Origin: Treponema phagedenis | GTDB lineage: Bacteria > Spirochaetota > Spirochaetia > Treponematales > Treponemataceae | Direction: 5' to 3' | DNA length: 64,000 nt | Assembly (NCBI RefSeq): GCF_008153345.1 | Contig: NZ_CP042818.1 | Span: 2,438,501-2,502,500 of the forward strand | Part shown: positions 17,589 through 27,073 of the stretch, piece after piece | How positions within the stretch are numbered: position 1 is the stretch's first letter | Layout of the letters: the number at the start of each line of letters is the position of its first letter | The notes under the pieces: generated by a model | Told to the model about the DNA's origin: nothing | The model's input: the letters and a program-made list of their open reading frames with translations, nothing else | Databases searched by the model: none | Translations under genes and position numbers: made by a program

Positions 17589-19637
17589 ATGAAAACAGAT
17601 GATATTGTTCAATGGAGAGAATTTTTAGTACAACTGCCCGACAAACAGTTTTTTACGCTCATGAGGCTTTATTTAGGAGAGATAAAAACACCTTTTAATA
17701 AACAACGACTGATAGAAAGTCTATCTGCTTTTTTTCGTAAAAAACAAACAAAAGATATAATCCTTACAGGACTTGATCCTTTTGACACCCTCATTCTTTC
17801 CGCTGTAGCAAAAATGAATGCACCGACCAGAACATCGCTTACCGGATTTTTTTCAACATCGTATTCGTTATCCGAAATTTTTAATCGTTTATTAAACCTT
17901 GAAGAAAGGCTGCTTATTTACCGTAAGGAAACAAAAGAAACAACTGAAAAAATATACAAAATAAATCCTTTGTTGAAAGATTCTATAGAAAGTCTTATTG
18001 ATTCATCAATATTTTTTTTGCCGGAAAAAAATACCGCCACTGTTACTGATAAAATAGCCATTGACGATTTAAACCTTTGCGGACTTTATTCATTCTTTTT
18101 ACACGAAAAAAACGTATTAAAAGTTGACGGCAATTTTAAGAAAAAAACACAAACCGACCTGGAAGCGATTTTTCCCGGCTTAACCGATAATCCGGAAAAA
18201 CTTTTGTTTGTTTGCACAGCCCTTCAAAACATCGGATTGTTTATAAGAAATGGAAGCACTCTTACTCCGCAGCAAGAACGATGGAAAGTTTTTTCGCAGC
18301 TATCCTTGTTTGAAAAAAGACTTTATATTTTGGTTGCCGTAAAAGAAAAACTGAAAAGGGATGACCTTGTCGCAAAAGCCAATTATTTTGCTCAATTTCT
18401 TTTTTCGTTACACACCGATGGTTTGTATAAAAAAGGAAATTTGGAACGTGCTTATTATCTTAGCATTCAGGACGCAGGATACCGACCGCACATACGAAAA
18501 GATGATTCATCAACTGAAGGCTTTGCGGATGCGGTTTCAATTATTTCTATTGCAGAAACACTCGGTTTCTTTTGTCGACAGGGTGATATGCTCATTGTAA
18601 ATTCCGATATATTTAGCACACACCGGAAAGAAAAAGAGAGTCGGGAAGAAGCAATTCTTATTGACCCTTCATTTGAAGCTACCGTTTTGCCGGAAACCAC
18701 CATGCAATTTCTGTTGCCGATCCTTTTTTGTATGAAACCGCTTTCAATTCAAACTATCGGAAGATTTGAAATTACCAGAAAAACTTGCGCGAATTGTTTT
18801 GAGCAGGGAATTATGAAGGAAGCGCTTATCAAATTACTTGAAGAAAAAACAAACTATCGAATACCGCAAAATGTTATGGTTTCTATTTCCGACTGGCATG
18901 ACAACATCACTTCAGTGCGATTATATCAGGGCATTGTTATAAGCGTTTCAAAGTCAAAACAAATTTTCTTTCAAAAAAATGAAGAGCTTCAAAAATTAAT
19001 AGCAAAAAAACTGGCGGATGGGGTGTTTTTATTACATGCGATAGATTTGGAAACGGTTAAGCAAAGTTTTACAAACGCAGGTTTGGAATTTTTACAAGAA
19101 AAAACACTTCAGCCACAACTATATATCCCCTCAAGTTTTTCTCCGTTAATTTTACCGGATCAGCTGAACAAAAAAAATACGGCATATAATAATAAAGATG
19201 AATGGAACAAAAATTTTGAAAAAACTCAAAAAGAGTACAATAAAATATTAAAAGAACTGGAAAAAACAGTGCGAGAAAAAACATTCACAAAAGAAGAAAA
19301 AAAAATACTAAAAGAAAGAATCCAGGAAAAAATCATCATCAATGAAAAACAAATTAATTCAGAAGCTGTTCGTACCGAAAAACGGGAAGTTTCGGGGATT
19401 GATTTTTTAGGCAAGTGCCGGCTTATTGATGCGGCAATAAGCAGTCGTAACCCTGTCCAAATTGAAATTGATTCCGCTAATGAAACCAAACGCATCATCG
19501 GTTTACCGCTTTTTATCGATAAAACCGAAGATGATGTAATAGTTAGCATAAAAACCGCCCAAAGTGATAATCTTGAAAAAATTTCCGTTGCCAGGTCGTC
19601 AAAAATAACACTTCTTCAAACTTCGATCTTTTCTTAA
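17589..19637 (+). CDS. Helicase-associated domain protein (Helicase_C_3/XPB N-terminal type)
   Basis: This 682-residue protein has no Walker A or DEAD-box motif, so it is not itself a helicase. Its N-terminal part (LPDKQFFTLMRLYLGEIKT; residues 1-110) and a block around 410-500 (IPQNVMVSISDWHDNITSVR ... NEELQKLIAKKLADGVFLLHAIDLETV) resemble the XPB/Ssl2-associated Helicase_C_3 module found N-terminal to bacterial XPB helicases. Residues 530-590 are a Lys/Glu-rich probable coiled coil, followed by a small C-terminal WYL/SH3-like strand region (IEIDSANETKRIIGLPLFID). Role unknown; an XPB helicase partner may be encoded elsewhere. I used ATG 17589 rather than GTG 17586. Confidence 0.6.
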   Translation: MKTDDIVQWREFLVQLPDKQFFTLMRLYLGEIKTPFNKQRLIESLSAFFRKKQTKDIILTGLDPFDTLILSAVAKMNAPTRTSLTGFFSTSYSLSEIFNRLLNLEERLLIYRKETKETTEKIYKINPLLKDSIESLIDSSIFFLPEKNTATVTDKIAIDDLNLCGLYSFFLHEKNVLKVDGNFKKKTQTDLEAIFPGLTDNPEKLLFVCTALQNIGLFIRNGSTLTPQQERWKVFSQLSLFEKRLYILVAVKEKLKRDDLVAKANYFAQFLFSLHTDGLYKKGNLERAYYLSIQDAGYRPHIRKDDSSTEGFADAVSIISIAETLGFFCRQGDMLIVNSDIFSTHRKEKESREEAILIDPSFEATVLPETTMQFLLPILFCMKPLSIQTIGRFEITRKTCANCFEQGIMKEALIKLLEEKTNYRIPQNVMVSISDWHDNITSVRLYQGIVISVSKSKQIFFQKNEELQKLIAKKLADGVFLLHAIDLETVKQSFTNAGLEFLQEKTLQPQLYIPSSFSPLILPDQLNKKNTAYNNKDEWNKNFEKTQKEYNKILKELEKTVREKTFTKEEKKILKERIQEKIIINEKQINSEAVRTEKREVSGIDFLGKCRLIDAAISSRNPVQIEIDSANETKRIIGLPLFIDKTEDDVIVSIKTAQSDNLEKISVARSSKITLLQTSIFS

Positions 19638-19639
19638 AT

Positions 19640-19745
19640 TTCCGGGGCATACGCATACACAAGGGGTGGCTGCCCCTTAGACCCCGGCGAAGCAAAAGGA
19701 AAATAATAAAGCTTCGCCCATTGTTCAGAGCAGGTTTTCCTTCCC
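19640..19745 (+). repeat. Family 4 hairpin plus GGCGAAGC hairpin
   Basis: GCATACGCATACACA is followed by AGGGG/CCCCT (19660-19677), then GGCGAAGC/GCTTCGCC (about 19685-19719). The same arrangement with altered stems is seen at 9748 and 32812. The remaining bases to 19917 show nothing I recognise. Confidence 0.6.
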
Positions 19746-19917
19746 CTCTGAGACTCCTCTCTTACCTTCAACAACTGCTTATGGCTCTACCCGAAGAACC
19801 CGCCGTGGAACCAATGCCTATATCCTTTTTATTGTGCAAACTGTTTTCAGTAATGTCTAACTCGCAATAAAGATACAAAAATTTTCATGCCTGCCCTGTT
19901 AAATTTCTTTCTTAAAC

Positions 19918-19946
19918 TTGTTTTTTTATGCAATATTTGTTACAAT
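19918..19946 (+). promoter_or_regulatory. Promoter of the NSS symporter gene
   Basis: TTGTTT (19918-19923), 17 bases and TACAAT (19941-19946), followed by AAAGGAAG ahead of ATG 19981. Confidence 0.6.
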
Positions 19947-19980
19947 CTTCCTCATTTATTAATTAAAGGAAGAAACTAAA

Positions 19981-21306
19981 ATGAAAACTAAAAAACAACA
20001 TCGAAGAGAATTATTCAGCAGTCATATAGGCATGCTGTTAGCTTGTGTCGGCTCCGCTATGGGACTTGCAAATATTTGGATGTTTCCGGCTCGCTTAGGC
20101 GAGTTTGGCGGAATTACATTCTTAATTCCTTACCTCATCTTTCTTTTCGGATTTTCCTGTTTCGGACTTATGGGAGAATATGCCTTTGGGAAAAAATTCA
20201 GAAAAGGCCCTGTTCAGGCATTTGAACAAGTATTCGTGGAAAAAAACATGCCACAGTTCGGAGTAATAGGTTGGTTTCCCGTTCTCTCATTAATAGGAGT
20301 CTTGGCAGCTTATTCGGTTATCATGGGGTGGATTCTCAAGTACTTGGTACTTGCAATAACCAATTCGTTTGTCGCCATGGATGCCCCGGCAGTATTTAAT
20401 TCTTTTGCGGGAACCGCTGCCAATATCCCTTGGACATTGCTAACCATCCTTGTTACCGCCATTATTGTCAGCTTAGGTATTCAAAAAGGAATTGAACGGT
20501 ACAGCACGATAATGATGGCAACGTTTTATATTGTTGTTTTTTTCATTGTAATTAGAGCATTGACATTGCCGAATGCCCTACAGGGAGTTATTCATATGTT
20601 CACACCGAACTGGCAAGTATTTTTTAAAATGCGTGTATGGATTTATGCCTTAGGAATGGCTTTTTTCACCCTCAGCTTAGGCGGAGCCGCAATGGTAGTA
20701 TATGGCAGCTATATGCCGGAAGAGACTGATGTTCCGAAAACAGCACGCCAGACTGCGGGTCTTGATCTTCTTGCCTCTGTGATGTGCGCTCTTTTTACTA
20801 TTCCGGCTGCATTTTCTTTTGGCTTTGATCCCGGAGTAGGTCCCGGGCTTCTTTTTATCAGTATTCCCAACATTGTAACAAGATTACCGGCAGGATATAT
20901 TTTCGGTATCCTTTTTTTTCTTTGTGCCTTATTTGCCGCCCTCACCTCCTCCATTGTTATGCTTGAGGTTCCCATTGAAGCCCTTATGTCAAAATTCAGA
21001 ATCAGCAGAAAAAATGCAGCTATTTTAATGTCTGTTTTGGCAGCTGCGATTGCGGTTCCTCTTAATTTCAGTATGAGTGTTTTTGGGCGCTTTACTGATA
21101 TTGTAACCATTATTATTTTTCCGCTCGCTGCGGTAACGGGAGGTTTTGTGATCTTCTGGGTTTACGGAGCGGAGAAATGCAGAGTTGATATGAATCAAAC
21201 CGCAAAACGAGAGATAAAAAAATGGTTTTCTCCGTATATGAAGTACGTGTATGTACCGGTTTGTCTTTTGGTTGTCATTATGGGAATCCTCTTCGGAGGT
21301 TTATAA
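19981..21306 (+). CDS. Sodium:neurotransmitter symporter family (NSS) transporter
   Basis: This 441-residue membrane protein has the LeuT-like NSS signature in helix 1: GMLLACVGSAMGLANIWMFPARLGEFGG (residues 17-44), containing the Na+ and substrate-binding unwound segment. About 11 hydrophobic segments follow, and the conserved FFTLSLGGAAMVVYGSYM sits near 223-240. Bacterial NSS proteins import amino acids such as tryptophan, tyrosine or leucine with Na+. The substrate cannot be told. It appears monocistronic and converges with the helicase gene. Confidence 0.9.
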   Translation: MKTKKQHRRELFSSHIGMLLACVGSAMGLANIWMFPARLGEFGGITFLIPYLIFLFGFSCFGLMGEYAFGKKFRKGPVQAFEQVFVEKNMPQFGVIGWFPVLSLIGVLAAYSVIMGWILKYLVLAITNSFVAMDAPAVFNSFAGTAANIPWTLLTILVTAIIVSLGIQKGIERYSTIMMATFYIVVFFIVIRALTLPNALQGVIHMFTPNWQVFFKMRVWIYALGMAFFTLSLGGAAMVVYGSYMPEETDVPKTARQTAGLDLLASVMCALFTIPAAFSFGFDPGVGPGLLFISIPNIVTRLPAGYIFGILFFLCALFAALTSSIVMLEVPIEALMSKFRISRKNAAILMSVLAAAIAVPLNFSMSVFGRFTDIVTIIIFPLAAVTGGFVIFWVYGAEKCRVDMNQTAKREIKKWFSPYMKYVYVPVCLLVVIMGILFGGL

Positions 21307-21366
21307 ATTAAACGCCTGAATACCATAGCTGTTTTTATCAAACAAAAGAGATTTATTAATCCATTT

Positions 21367-23649
21367 TCAATCATTAATAGTAACTAAAACATTCCTTTGG
21401 TATTCAGGCAAAAATTTCATTTGATAGCCGGTTTCAAACTGTACCACAATAACCGCATTTTCATTTACATACTTTGACTGTATAATAATGCCGTACCCAT
21501 AATCATCATGATATACCTTTTTTCCGACACCCCATTCGTTTTCCTGTTTTGCTATTGAGTTTGTCCTTACTGCATACGGATTTTGATTTAAAAAATCCTC
21601 TCCCGATATTTCAATAAGATCATCATCAATTTCGGAAAGAAAAATACTTGGCTGCATATACGAAAGCTTGCCATACATTCTGCGCATGCTTGCGGACGTA
21701 AGATACAACGAGTCCATCGCGCGCGTGCAGGCAACATACATAAGCCTTCGCTCTTCTTCAAGATCAAAAATATCTTCCGCATTACGAGGAAAAATACCAT
21801 TTTCTAAACCGGTAATAATTACCCGTCTAAACTCAAGTCCTTTGGTATTATGAATAGTAATTAAATTAACCGAATCTTTTGCGTCATCCGCATTAACAAG
21901 ACTCCTATCAAGTTCAATATGTTCCAAAAAATCAATAAGTCCTTGCAGAGAAAAGGGATATAAGACTGCATTATTTGCCAGTTCTTGTAAGTTTGCCGCT
22001 TTTTGTGTTCCCATAATTTCATCCTGATCCTGATGGAATTTTTGTAAGCCGGAAGCTTCAATCAGTTTCATAATAAATGCGGCAAGTCCCTCTGCTCGCA
22101 ATGCGGAAGCAGTGATCTCACTTACACCGTTATTCTCTTCAGAATCCGAGTCTGTAAATATCTTTTTATTTTGAATATCTTTTTCATCAAAATAGCCTTC
22201 TCCTATTTCAAGAATTTTGCGAAGCTCGGTAATTATTTCAATAAATTCACTTACACCGGTTTTTGCTTTTTTTGTTAACCTGAGTTTTGGCACTAAAGTT
22301 TTTATTGCGGAAATAAAATCGGCATCGGTTTCAAAGTTAAAACTGTTTTCCTCTGCGGTAAACATAAGCGTGCGTGCTGCAGTAATAAGTTTTTCTTGAG
22401 TAACCGCACCGATACCGCGCGGAGGTTTGTTAATCATACGCCGTAAAGAAACCTCATCGCGTCCGTTTGCAATTAGGGCAAGGATTGCAAGAGTGTCTTT
22501 AATTTCTTCCCGATCATAAAATTTAAGCGAGCCGATAACCCTATAGGGAATTTTTCTATGTAAAAAAGCGGTTTCAAATCCAAGCGATTGTGCATTTGTA
22601 CGATACAAAATCGCCCAGTCGGAATACGTATCCCCTTCCGATACGTTTTTTTCAATGAGTTCAGCGCAAAGCTCGGCTTCCGTCTCTTGATTGGGCAAAA
22701 AAAACAAATGCGGCTTTTCTCCTTCTCCTTTAACGGCAATAAGTTTTTTACCAAGCCGTCCGGTATTTTTCCCTACAACAGAATCCGCAGTGCGCAATAT
22801 CGATGCGTAGGATCGATAGTTTCTTTCCAGTCGGATAATTTTTGTATGCTCAAAATTATCGGCAAAGGTTAGAATGTTTTGTACCTCGGCACCGCGAAAA
22901 CGATAAATTGACTGATCATCATCACCCACAACACAGAGATAGGTAGCCGATCCTTTTAATGCTTTGAGTAATTCAAATTGTGCAATATTGGAATCTTGAT
23001 ATTCATCAACCATAATAACGGAAAACCTGTTTTGCAAAGTTTTTTGCACATCAGCATCTTCCTTTAAAAGTTTAACCGGCAATTGAATAAGATCTCCGAA
23101 ATCAACGTTTCCTGTTTCTCGCAATCTTTTTTCATATGCTGCGTATATTTTTACAAACTCAAGACTGTTATCAATGTTTTTTACTAAGGGATTGTCAGGC
23201 GCAATGCAATAATCTTTTGCACGAGAAATTTTACCTGCAAAAAATCGAGCTTCATTTTTATTAAGCTGCGGCATTGCCTTCATTAAAAGCACCACAGTAT
23301 CTTCCTCATCATAAATAGTAAAGCTCGATGTTAAGCCAATCCGATCCCCGTAACGCCGCAACAACCATGCGCCGAAAGAATGAAAGGTGCGCAACATTGC
23401 CCGTGATGCGGAAGGTTCAAGCATTTCCGCCCGTTCCCGCATTTCGTTTGCAGCCTTGTTCGTAAAGGTTACTGCCAAAATCTGTTCGGGCATAATTCCT
23501 TGTTCGGCAATAAGCCATGCAATCTTCGTTGTAATAACCCTTGTTTTACCCGAACCTGCTCCCGCTAAAATCAGCAACGGAGAACCGAGATGGCATACCG
23601 CCTCAAGTTGTTCGGGATTTAATACTTTTAAATAGTCTAATTCTTTCAC
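21367..23649 (-). CDS. UvrD/PcrA-type ATP-dependent DNA helicase
   Basis: This is a 760-residue superfamily 1A helicase. Motif I is AGAGSGKTR near residues 28-36, Ia is AVTFTNKAANEMRER, motif II VDEYQDSN, III GDDDQSIYRFRGA, IV RLERNYRS, V TIHNTKGLEF and VI YVACTRAM. It unwinds 3'-5' in repair and replication restart. The C-terminal tail WGVGKKVYHDDYGYGIIIQ resembles the PcrA/UvrD Tudor-like RNA-polymerase-binding domain. The frame is open to a TTG at 23706, but those extra codons cross a palindrome; GTG 23649 (VKELDYLKVLNPEQ) is more likely. Confidence 0.93.
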   Translation of the reverse strand: MKELDYLKVLNPEQLEAVCHLGSPLLILAGAGSGKTRVITTKIAWLIAEQGIMPEQILAVTFTNKAANEMRERAEMLEPSASRAMLRTFHSFGAWLLRRYGDRIGLTSSFTIYDEEDTVVLLMKAMPQLNKNEARFFAGKISRAKDYCIAPDNPLVKNIDNSLEFVKIYAAYEKRLRETGNVDFGDLIQLPVKLLKEDADVQKTLQNRFSVIMVDEYQDSNIAQFELLKALKGSATYLCVVGDDDQSIYRFRGAEVQNILTFADNFEHTKIIRLERNYRSYASILRTADSVVGKNTGRLGKKLIAVKGEGEKPHLFFLPNQETEAELCAELIEKNVSEGDTYSDWAILYRTNAQSLGFETAFLHRKIPYRVIGSLKFYDREEIKDTLAILALIANGRDEVSLRRMINKPPRGIGAVTQEKLITAARTLMFTAEENSFNFETDADFISAIKTLVPKLRLTKKAKTGVSEFIEIITELRKILEIGEGYFDEKDIQNKKIFTDSDSEENNGVSEITASALRAEGLAAFIMKLIEASGLQKFHQDQDEIMGTQKAANLQELANNAVLYPFSLQGLIDFLEHIELDRSLVNADDAKDSVNLITIHNTKGLEFRRVIITGLENGIFPRNAEDIFDLEEERRLMYVACTRAMDSLYLTSASMRRMYGKLSYMQPSIFLSEIDDDLIEISGEDFLNQNPYAVRTNSIAKQENEWGVGKKVYHDDYGYGIIIQSKYVNENAVIVVQFETGYQMKFLPEYQRNVLVTIND

Positions 23650-23656
23650 GCCTGAA

Positions 23657-23709
23657 AGTATATCAAATAGACTTTGACACTGCAAGCATATCTTTTGCAG
23701 TGTCAAAGT
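23657..23709 (-). promoter_or_regulatory. Palindrome and promoter upstream of the helicase gene
   Basis: ACTTTGACACTGCAA (23671-23685) and TTGCAGTGTCAAAGT (23695-23709) form a perfect 15-bp inverted repeat with a 9-nt loop. On the minus strand TTGCAG, 17 bases and TATACT make a promoter whose -35 lies in the proximal arm, so the palindrome looks like an operator. The -10 is only about 7 bases before GTG 23649, so the mRNA could be nearly leaderless. Confidence 0.45.
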
Positions 23710-23729
23710 TACCCGAACGTCAATCCGGT

Positions 23730-24791
23730 TTAATTATTTTTTTCACCCATAGTAACTTCTTTTGCTGTATATACCTTCCATTCACCGGTATCATTGCTTC
23801 TGCCTATCGAAGCTGACGGTGTAATATTACAACAAAAGAAATCTTCTTCACAGAAGGCTTCCCCTTTCATCTTCCAAACTCCGGCAGCAACCGCTTCTTT
23901 TGCAGCAGTTTCAATTTCCGGAAAAGTCCATTTAAATTCAGGTTTTTGCTTCTCTTTTCCTTTTGGACGAATGTTAAAATAAAGAACCGCATCCTGAATA
24001 GTGTTATCCGAAGGGTTTTTGACCGTAATAGCATTCGGATTTCTTTGCGGAGGACGTTTTTGAATATTCCCCCAAAAGTCCCGCGCATTTTTACAAGCTT
24101 GACTTCCCCCTGAAATAATAGAGGCATCAACCTCATCTTTATTTTCTTCTTCAATTGACCACCAGTGAAACACTACGCGCTCTCCCTTTTTTACCTCCGC
24201 AGAAGGAAAAGTATAATGATGTTGCTCATCATCTTTCGATCCAACATTTGAAAGCTGAATGCCGAAAAGATTCCCATCCTCTTCCACAATAAATTCAATA
24301 AACTCATTTTTTTTACTGCTAGCCAAAGGACGCAATTCGGTAATTTTCAATCTTGCAGGTTTTGAATTTACCGTGGTAAACGACACCTGAAAATCAAGAC
24401 TTTCGTTTGTTTTGTCAGATGCGGATCCGCTTAACAACAATACTTCCCCGATTCCCATCTGCTTGGTCGGCGTTACCTCAAAGAAATTAGCTTCACTGAC
24501 ACCTTCAGGCAACACATAGTCTTCCGGTTTTTCAATTTTTTGTAACTTATACTCCAGCTCTTCTTCATTTTCAGCTAAAAGCTTAGGGTTATTTAAAGAA
24601 ACCTCCTCTCCGCTAAACCCCAATTGAATACCGTTCCCCCTCGTTCGGTTTTGATAAATCAGTTTTATCGATTCTTGCTCCGGCTTCATTACTCCAATAA
24701 TTTTAGGTTTGTTTGCAACCCCTCGGCAAGAACCGAATCCAGCGGCAATAATAATACACATCATTGCCTTCACAAAATATGAACTTCTCAT
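23730..24791 (-). CDS. Lipoprotein with lamin-tail-like domain
   Basis: This 353-residue protein has a lipoprotein signal ending AAGFGSC (lipidated Cys22). Residues about 150-215 (LKITELRPLASSKKNEFIEFIVEEDGNLFGIQLSN ... YTFPSAEVKKGERVVFHWW) have the strand order of a lamin-tail domain: an I-T-E-L strand, an E-F-I-E strand, a G-x-x-L strand and a G-E-x-V-V-x-H strand. Such domains occur in exported bacterial proteins. I do not recognise a specific function. GGAGGTGGAACG precedes ATG 24791. It lies upstream of, and in the same direction as, the helicase gene. Confidence 0.65.
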   Translation of the reverse strand: MRSSYFVKAMMCIIIAAGFGSCRGVANKPKIIGVMKPEQESIKLIYQNRTRGNGIQLGFSGEEVSLNNPKLLAENEEELEYKLQKIEKPEDYVLPEGVSEANFFEVTPTKQMGIGEVLLLSGSASDKTNESLDFQVSFTTVNSKPARLKITELRPLASSKKNEFIEFIVEEDGNLFGIQLSNVGSKDDEQHHYTFPSAEVKKGERVVFHWWSIEEENKDEVDASIISGGSQACKNARDFWGNIQKRPPQRNPNAITVKNPSDNTIQDAVLYFNIRPKGKEKQKPEFKWTFPEIETAAKEAVAAGVWKMKGEAFCEEDFFCCNITPSASIGRSNDTGEWKVYTAKEVTMGEKNN

Positions 24792-24885
24792 CGTTCCACC
24801 TCCGATGATTAATTATTGAAATAATATTTTGATTTGGCATAAGTATTAAAATTTTTAGCATAAATTATTGCCGATACCGAAAACT

Positions 24886-25013
24886 ACTGTAGCGTTTTGT
24901 AATTAACTTCCTGTTATAAAAATCGGAGTATCAACAATAAGCGCCTGCGGATTTAAGCATTCCTATGGTAAGTTTGCTCACCGTTGCGCCGTGTCGAGCT
25001 CTTTTTATAAAAT
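24886..25013 (-). mobile_element. MITE copy 2, truncated
   Basis: TGTAGCGTTTTGTAATTAACTTCCTGTTATAAAAATCGGAGTATCAACAATAAG and the TATGGTAA...GTTGCGCCGTGTCGA blocks match the full MITEs in reverse orientation. The distal terminal repeat is missing next to the MFS gene's 3' end. Confidence 0.8.
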
Positions 25014-25034
25014 TGTCTTGATATCAAAAAAAGG

Positions 25035-26198
25035 TTATGTCAGCAAATTTGAGGTTAATGCAAGCACTATGCCGATAAAAGGGAAAAGACTAAATACTCC
25101 GAAAAGTGCGGGATAGCCGAAAAACTGAATAATATATCCTCCTAAAATGCTTCCGATAATATACGCAAGCCCAACCGCAGCCACACTGTATAAAGTCATT
25201 CCCAGTGATGCCGCTTTTTTCGGCGCATGTATAACACAAAAGAGTACCGCAACCGGATGAAAAAGTCCGAAATTAAATGCGTGCATAAGTTGTGCAATAA
25301 CCGCTCCGGTGAAGGTTGGAATTGCGATATAGGTAAGATTTCTGATACTGATAGTTAAGAGCACAAAGATTATAAGTTTTGGAATACCGAACTTTCTGAT
25401 AAATTTTCCCGACAAAAACATCAAAGGAATTTCCGCCATCGCCGAAAGCGCCCAAAGCCCCGCGTAAGATTGTAAATGCAAGTATTCTTCTACATATAAT
25501 GAAAAAAAACGCTGCGAAGGCACCATTCCGAGAAAACCTAGAAAGATTAAAAATAAACCAAACCAAAAAGATTTGCTAAAACGTTCAGCCGAATCAGCAT
25601 CTTTTTTAAGAAAAAAGGAAAAAATATTTTTGCCGGTATTTTCTCTTTTAGGCACGGGAAGCGGTACAAAAATATCTTTTAAAAAGAAAAGAGAGCATGT
25701 AAAGATTGATCCACTAACCGCAAAACCGATAATAATTGAGGCAATATTATCTTGACGAATAACCGATGTAAACTGCAAAAACAGCGTCATGGACACAAAC
25801 CCCAGAGAACCAAGCGCACGAATTTTTCCGTAATCACTGCTTTTATCCCCTAATCGCTTTGCAGTAAAAGAATCCAGCAGGGGAACCGCACCTTTCGTGC
25901 CCAGAGCAAACAGACAAAGACAGACAACTGTTAATATGATAAAAGAAAAGCTGATAAGCGGTAATAAAGCCGTAGCGGAAATAATGCCAAGCAAAACCAG
26001 CGCAAGACCGTATTTGCCGTTTGTATCAATTTTTGCACTCACCAAAAGCGGTAAAACAGCCCCCGCAGTTTCAAAAACGCCGAGCAATAAACCGATCTCT
26101 CCGCTGTCATATCCCATAGAGCGTAATAAAAGGGCAAGATACGTATTAATTAATCCGTATATCAAAAAAAACAGACAATATACAATGCCTATATTCAT
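25035..26198 (-). CDS. Major facilitator superfamily transporter
   Basis: This 387-residue protein has about 12 hydrophobic segments in two halves separated by a basic cytoplasmic loop (about 190-215). The pattern at the start (LFFLIYGLINTYLALLLRSMGYDSGEIGLLLGVFETAGAVLPLLVSAKID) fits the MFS_1-like/LacY-nucleoside-permease branch. Substrate unknown. It appears monocistronic; the sequence downstream is a truncated MITE. Confidence 0.85.
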   Translation of the reverse strand: MNIGIVYCLFFLIYGLINTYLALLLRSMGYDSGEIGLLLGVFETAGAVLPLLVSAKIDTNGKYGLALVLLGIISATALLPLISFSFIILTVVCLCLFALGTKGAVPLLDSFTAKRLGDKSSDYGKIRALGSLGFVSMTLFLQFTSVIRQDNIASIIIGFAVSGSIFTCSLFFLKDIFVPLPVPKRENTGKNIFSFFLKKDADSAERFSKSFWFGLFLIFLGFLGMVPSQRFFSLYVEEYLHLQSYAGLWALSAMAEIPLMFLSGKFIRKFGIPKLIIFVLLTISIRNLTYIAIPTFTGAVIAQLMHAFNFGLFHPVAVLFCVIHAPKKAASLGMTLYSVAAVGLAYIIGSILGGYIIQFFGYPALFGVFSLFPFIGIVLALTSNLLT

Positions 26199-26299
26199 TG
26201 GGAGATATTACTCTTTATTCATAATGCTGTAAAGTATTAAAAACGCTGTGTAGAACTACTGCTGCAACCCCTTGCATCCTGCTTTAGAGTGCTGATCAT

Positions 26300-26372
26300 T
26301 GCGTGGAACGTTCTTTTGATACCTCAATTAATTTTAATACATCTTATATGAATCGTAAAAAAATTTTATAAC
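26300..26372 (+). mobile_element. MITE copy 3, left-end remnant
   Basis: AACGTTCTTTTGAT, TCAATTAATTTTAATACATCTTA and AAAAAATTTTATAA match the left third of the full MITEs. The rest is missing. Confidence 0.55.
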
Positions 26373-26427
26373 CTGAATTGTCAAGTTACACTGAACACGG
26401 ATACAAAAAATCCATAAAAATCCCAGA

Positions 26428-26485
26428 GAATTACGCCTGACATAAAAGGAATTACGCCTGACATAAAAGATTTACGTCCTGTCTA
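26428..26485 (+). repeat. 21-bp tandem duplication
   Basis: GAATTACGCCTGACATAAAA(G) occurs at 26428-26448 and again at 26449-26469, followed by a diverged partial third copy (TTTACGTCCTGTCTAA). It sits next to the IS30 remnant. Confidence 0.8.
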
Positions 26486-26872
26486 ATTGGAAAACCTCGC
26501 AACGCCGAAAGAGAAATCTCCCAAATTAAAGAACGTCTCTCCGCAATCAAAGGTTATCGACTTAAACAGATTTCTCGGTAATTTTGTAAACCATTGATCA
26601 AGCCTTTGTTCTACTGCCGCAGCGGTTGTTTCTGCCAGTTTCAATGCGATAATCAGTTTTGAAACACGCTCTGCAAGCGTCATGACCGCACTTTTGTGGT
26701 CTTTGCCGACAATAGTATCTCCTTCCAAATGCCCGAACTCACTCGTCATAATAAGGAAATTCATTTGCTTGGTCTTAAAGCATGCAATAAAATGCCTAGT
26801 ATAACGTTTTCTAATTAATTCGCCTGTTGATTTTAGGACGCAGATTGCTAAAAAAATAACTTTCTTATCCAA
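26483..26872 (-). pseudogene. IS30-family transposase remnant
   Basis: A 129-codon frame contains EFGHLEGDTIVGKDHKSAVMTLAERVSKLIIALKL and KSITFDCGETF, which match the IS30 catalytic core (GHWEGDT-V-x-G-K and T-x-D-N-G-x-E-F). The helix-turn-helix N-terminus and the C-terminal Glu region are missing. The expected Asn-Gly of the second Asp motif is Cys-Gly. A protein this short and altered should be inactive. Confidence 0.8.
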
Positions 26873-26879
26873 AAACAGA

Positions 26880-27070
26880 GGCAGGAGAATTTGCCTTGCC
26901 TAAGAAAAATATCTTATTTATAACGCTTTTTTGTCTCTTTCTCCATAAATTGGGTATAGTATAGATTTAGAGAAAGCGCAAGAGTTTTTTTATGTTTTGA
27001 GAATAATTTATGCACGTATTTTCGCTGCTGATGTAACCGATTCAAAGTTTTTTATCTCGTGTATGGGAAT
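26880..27070. other. Gene-free stretch beside the IS30 remnant
   Basis: I see no gene, RNA or repeat here beyond a few bases that could be further IS30 remnant at the left edge. Confidence 0.4.
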
Positions 27071-27073
27071 CTT

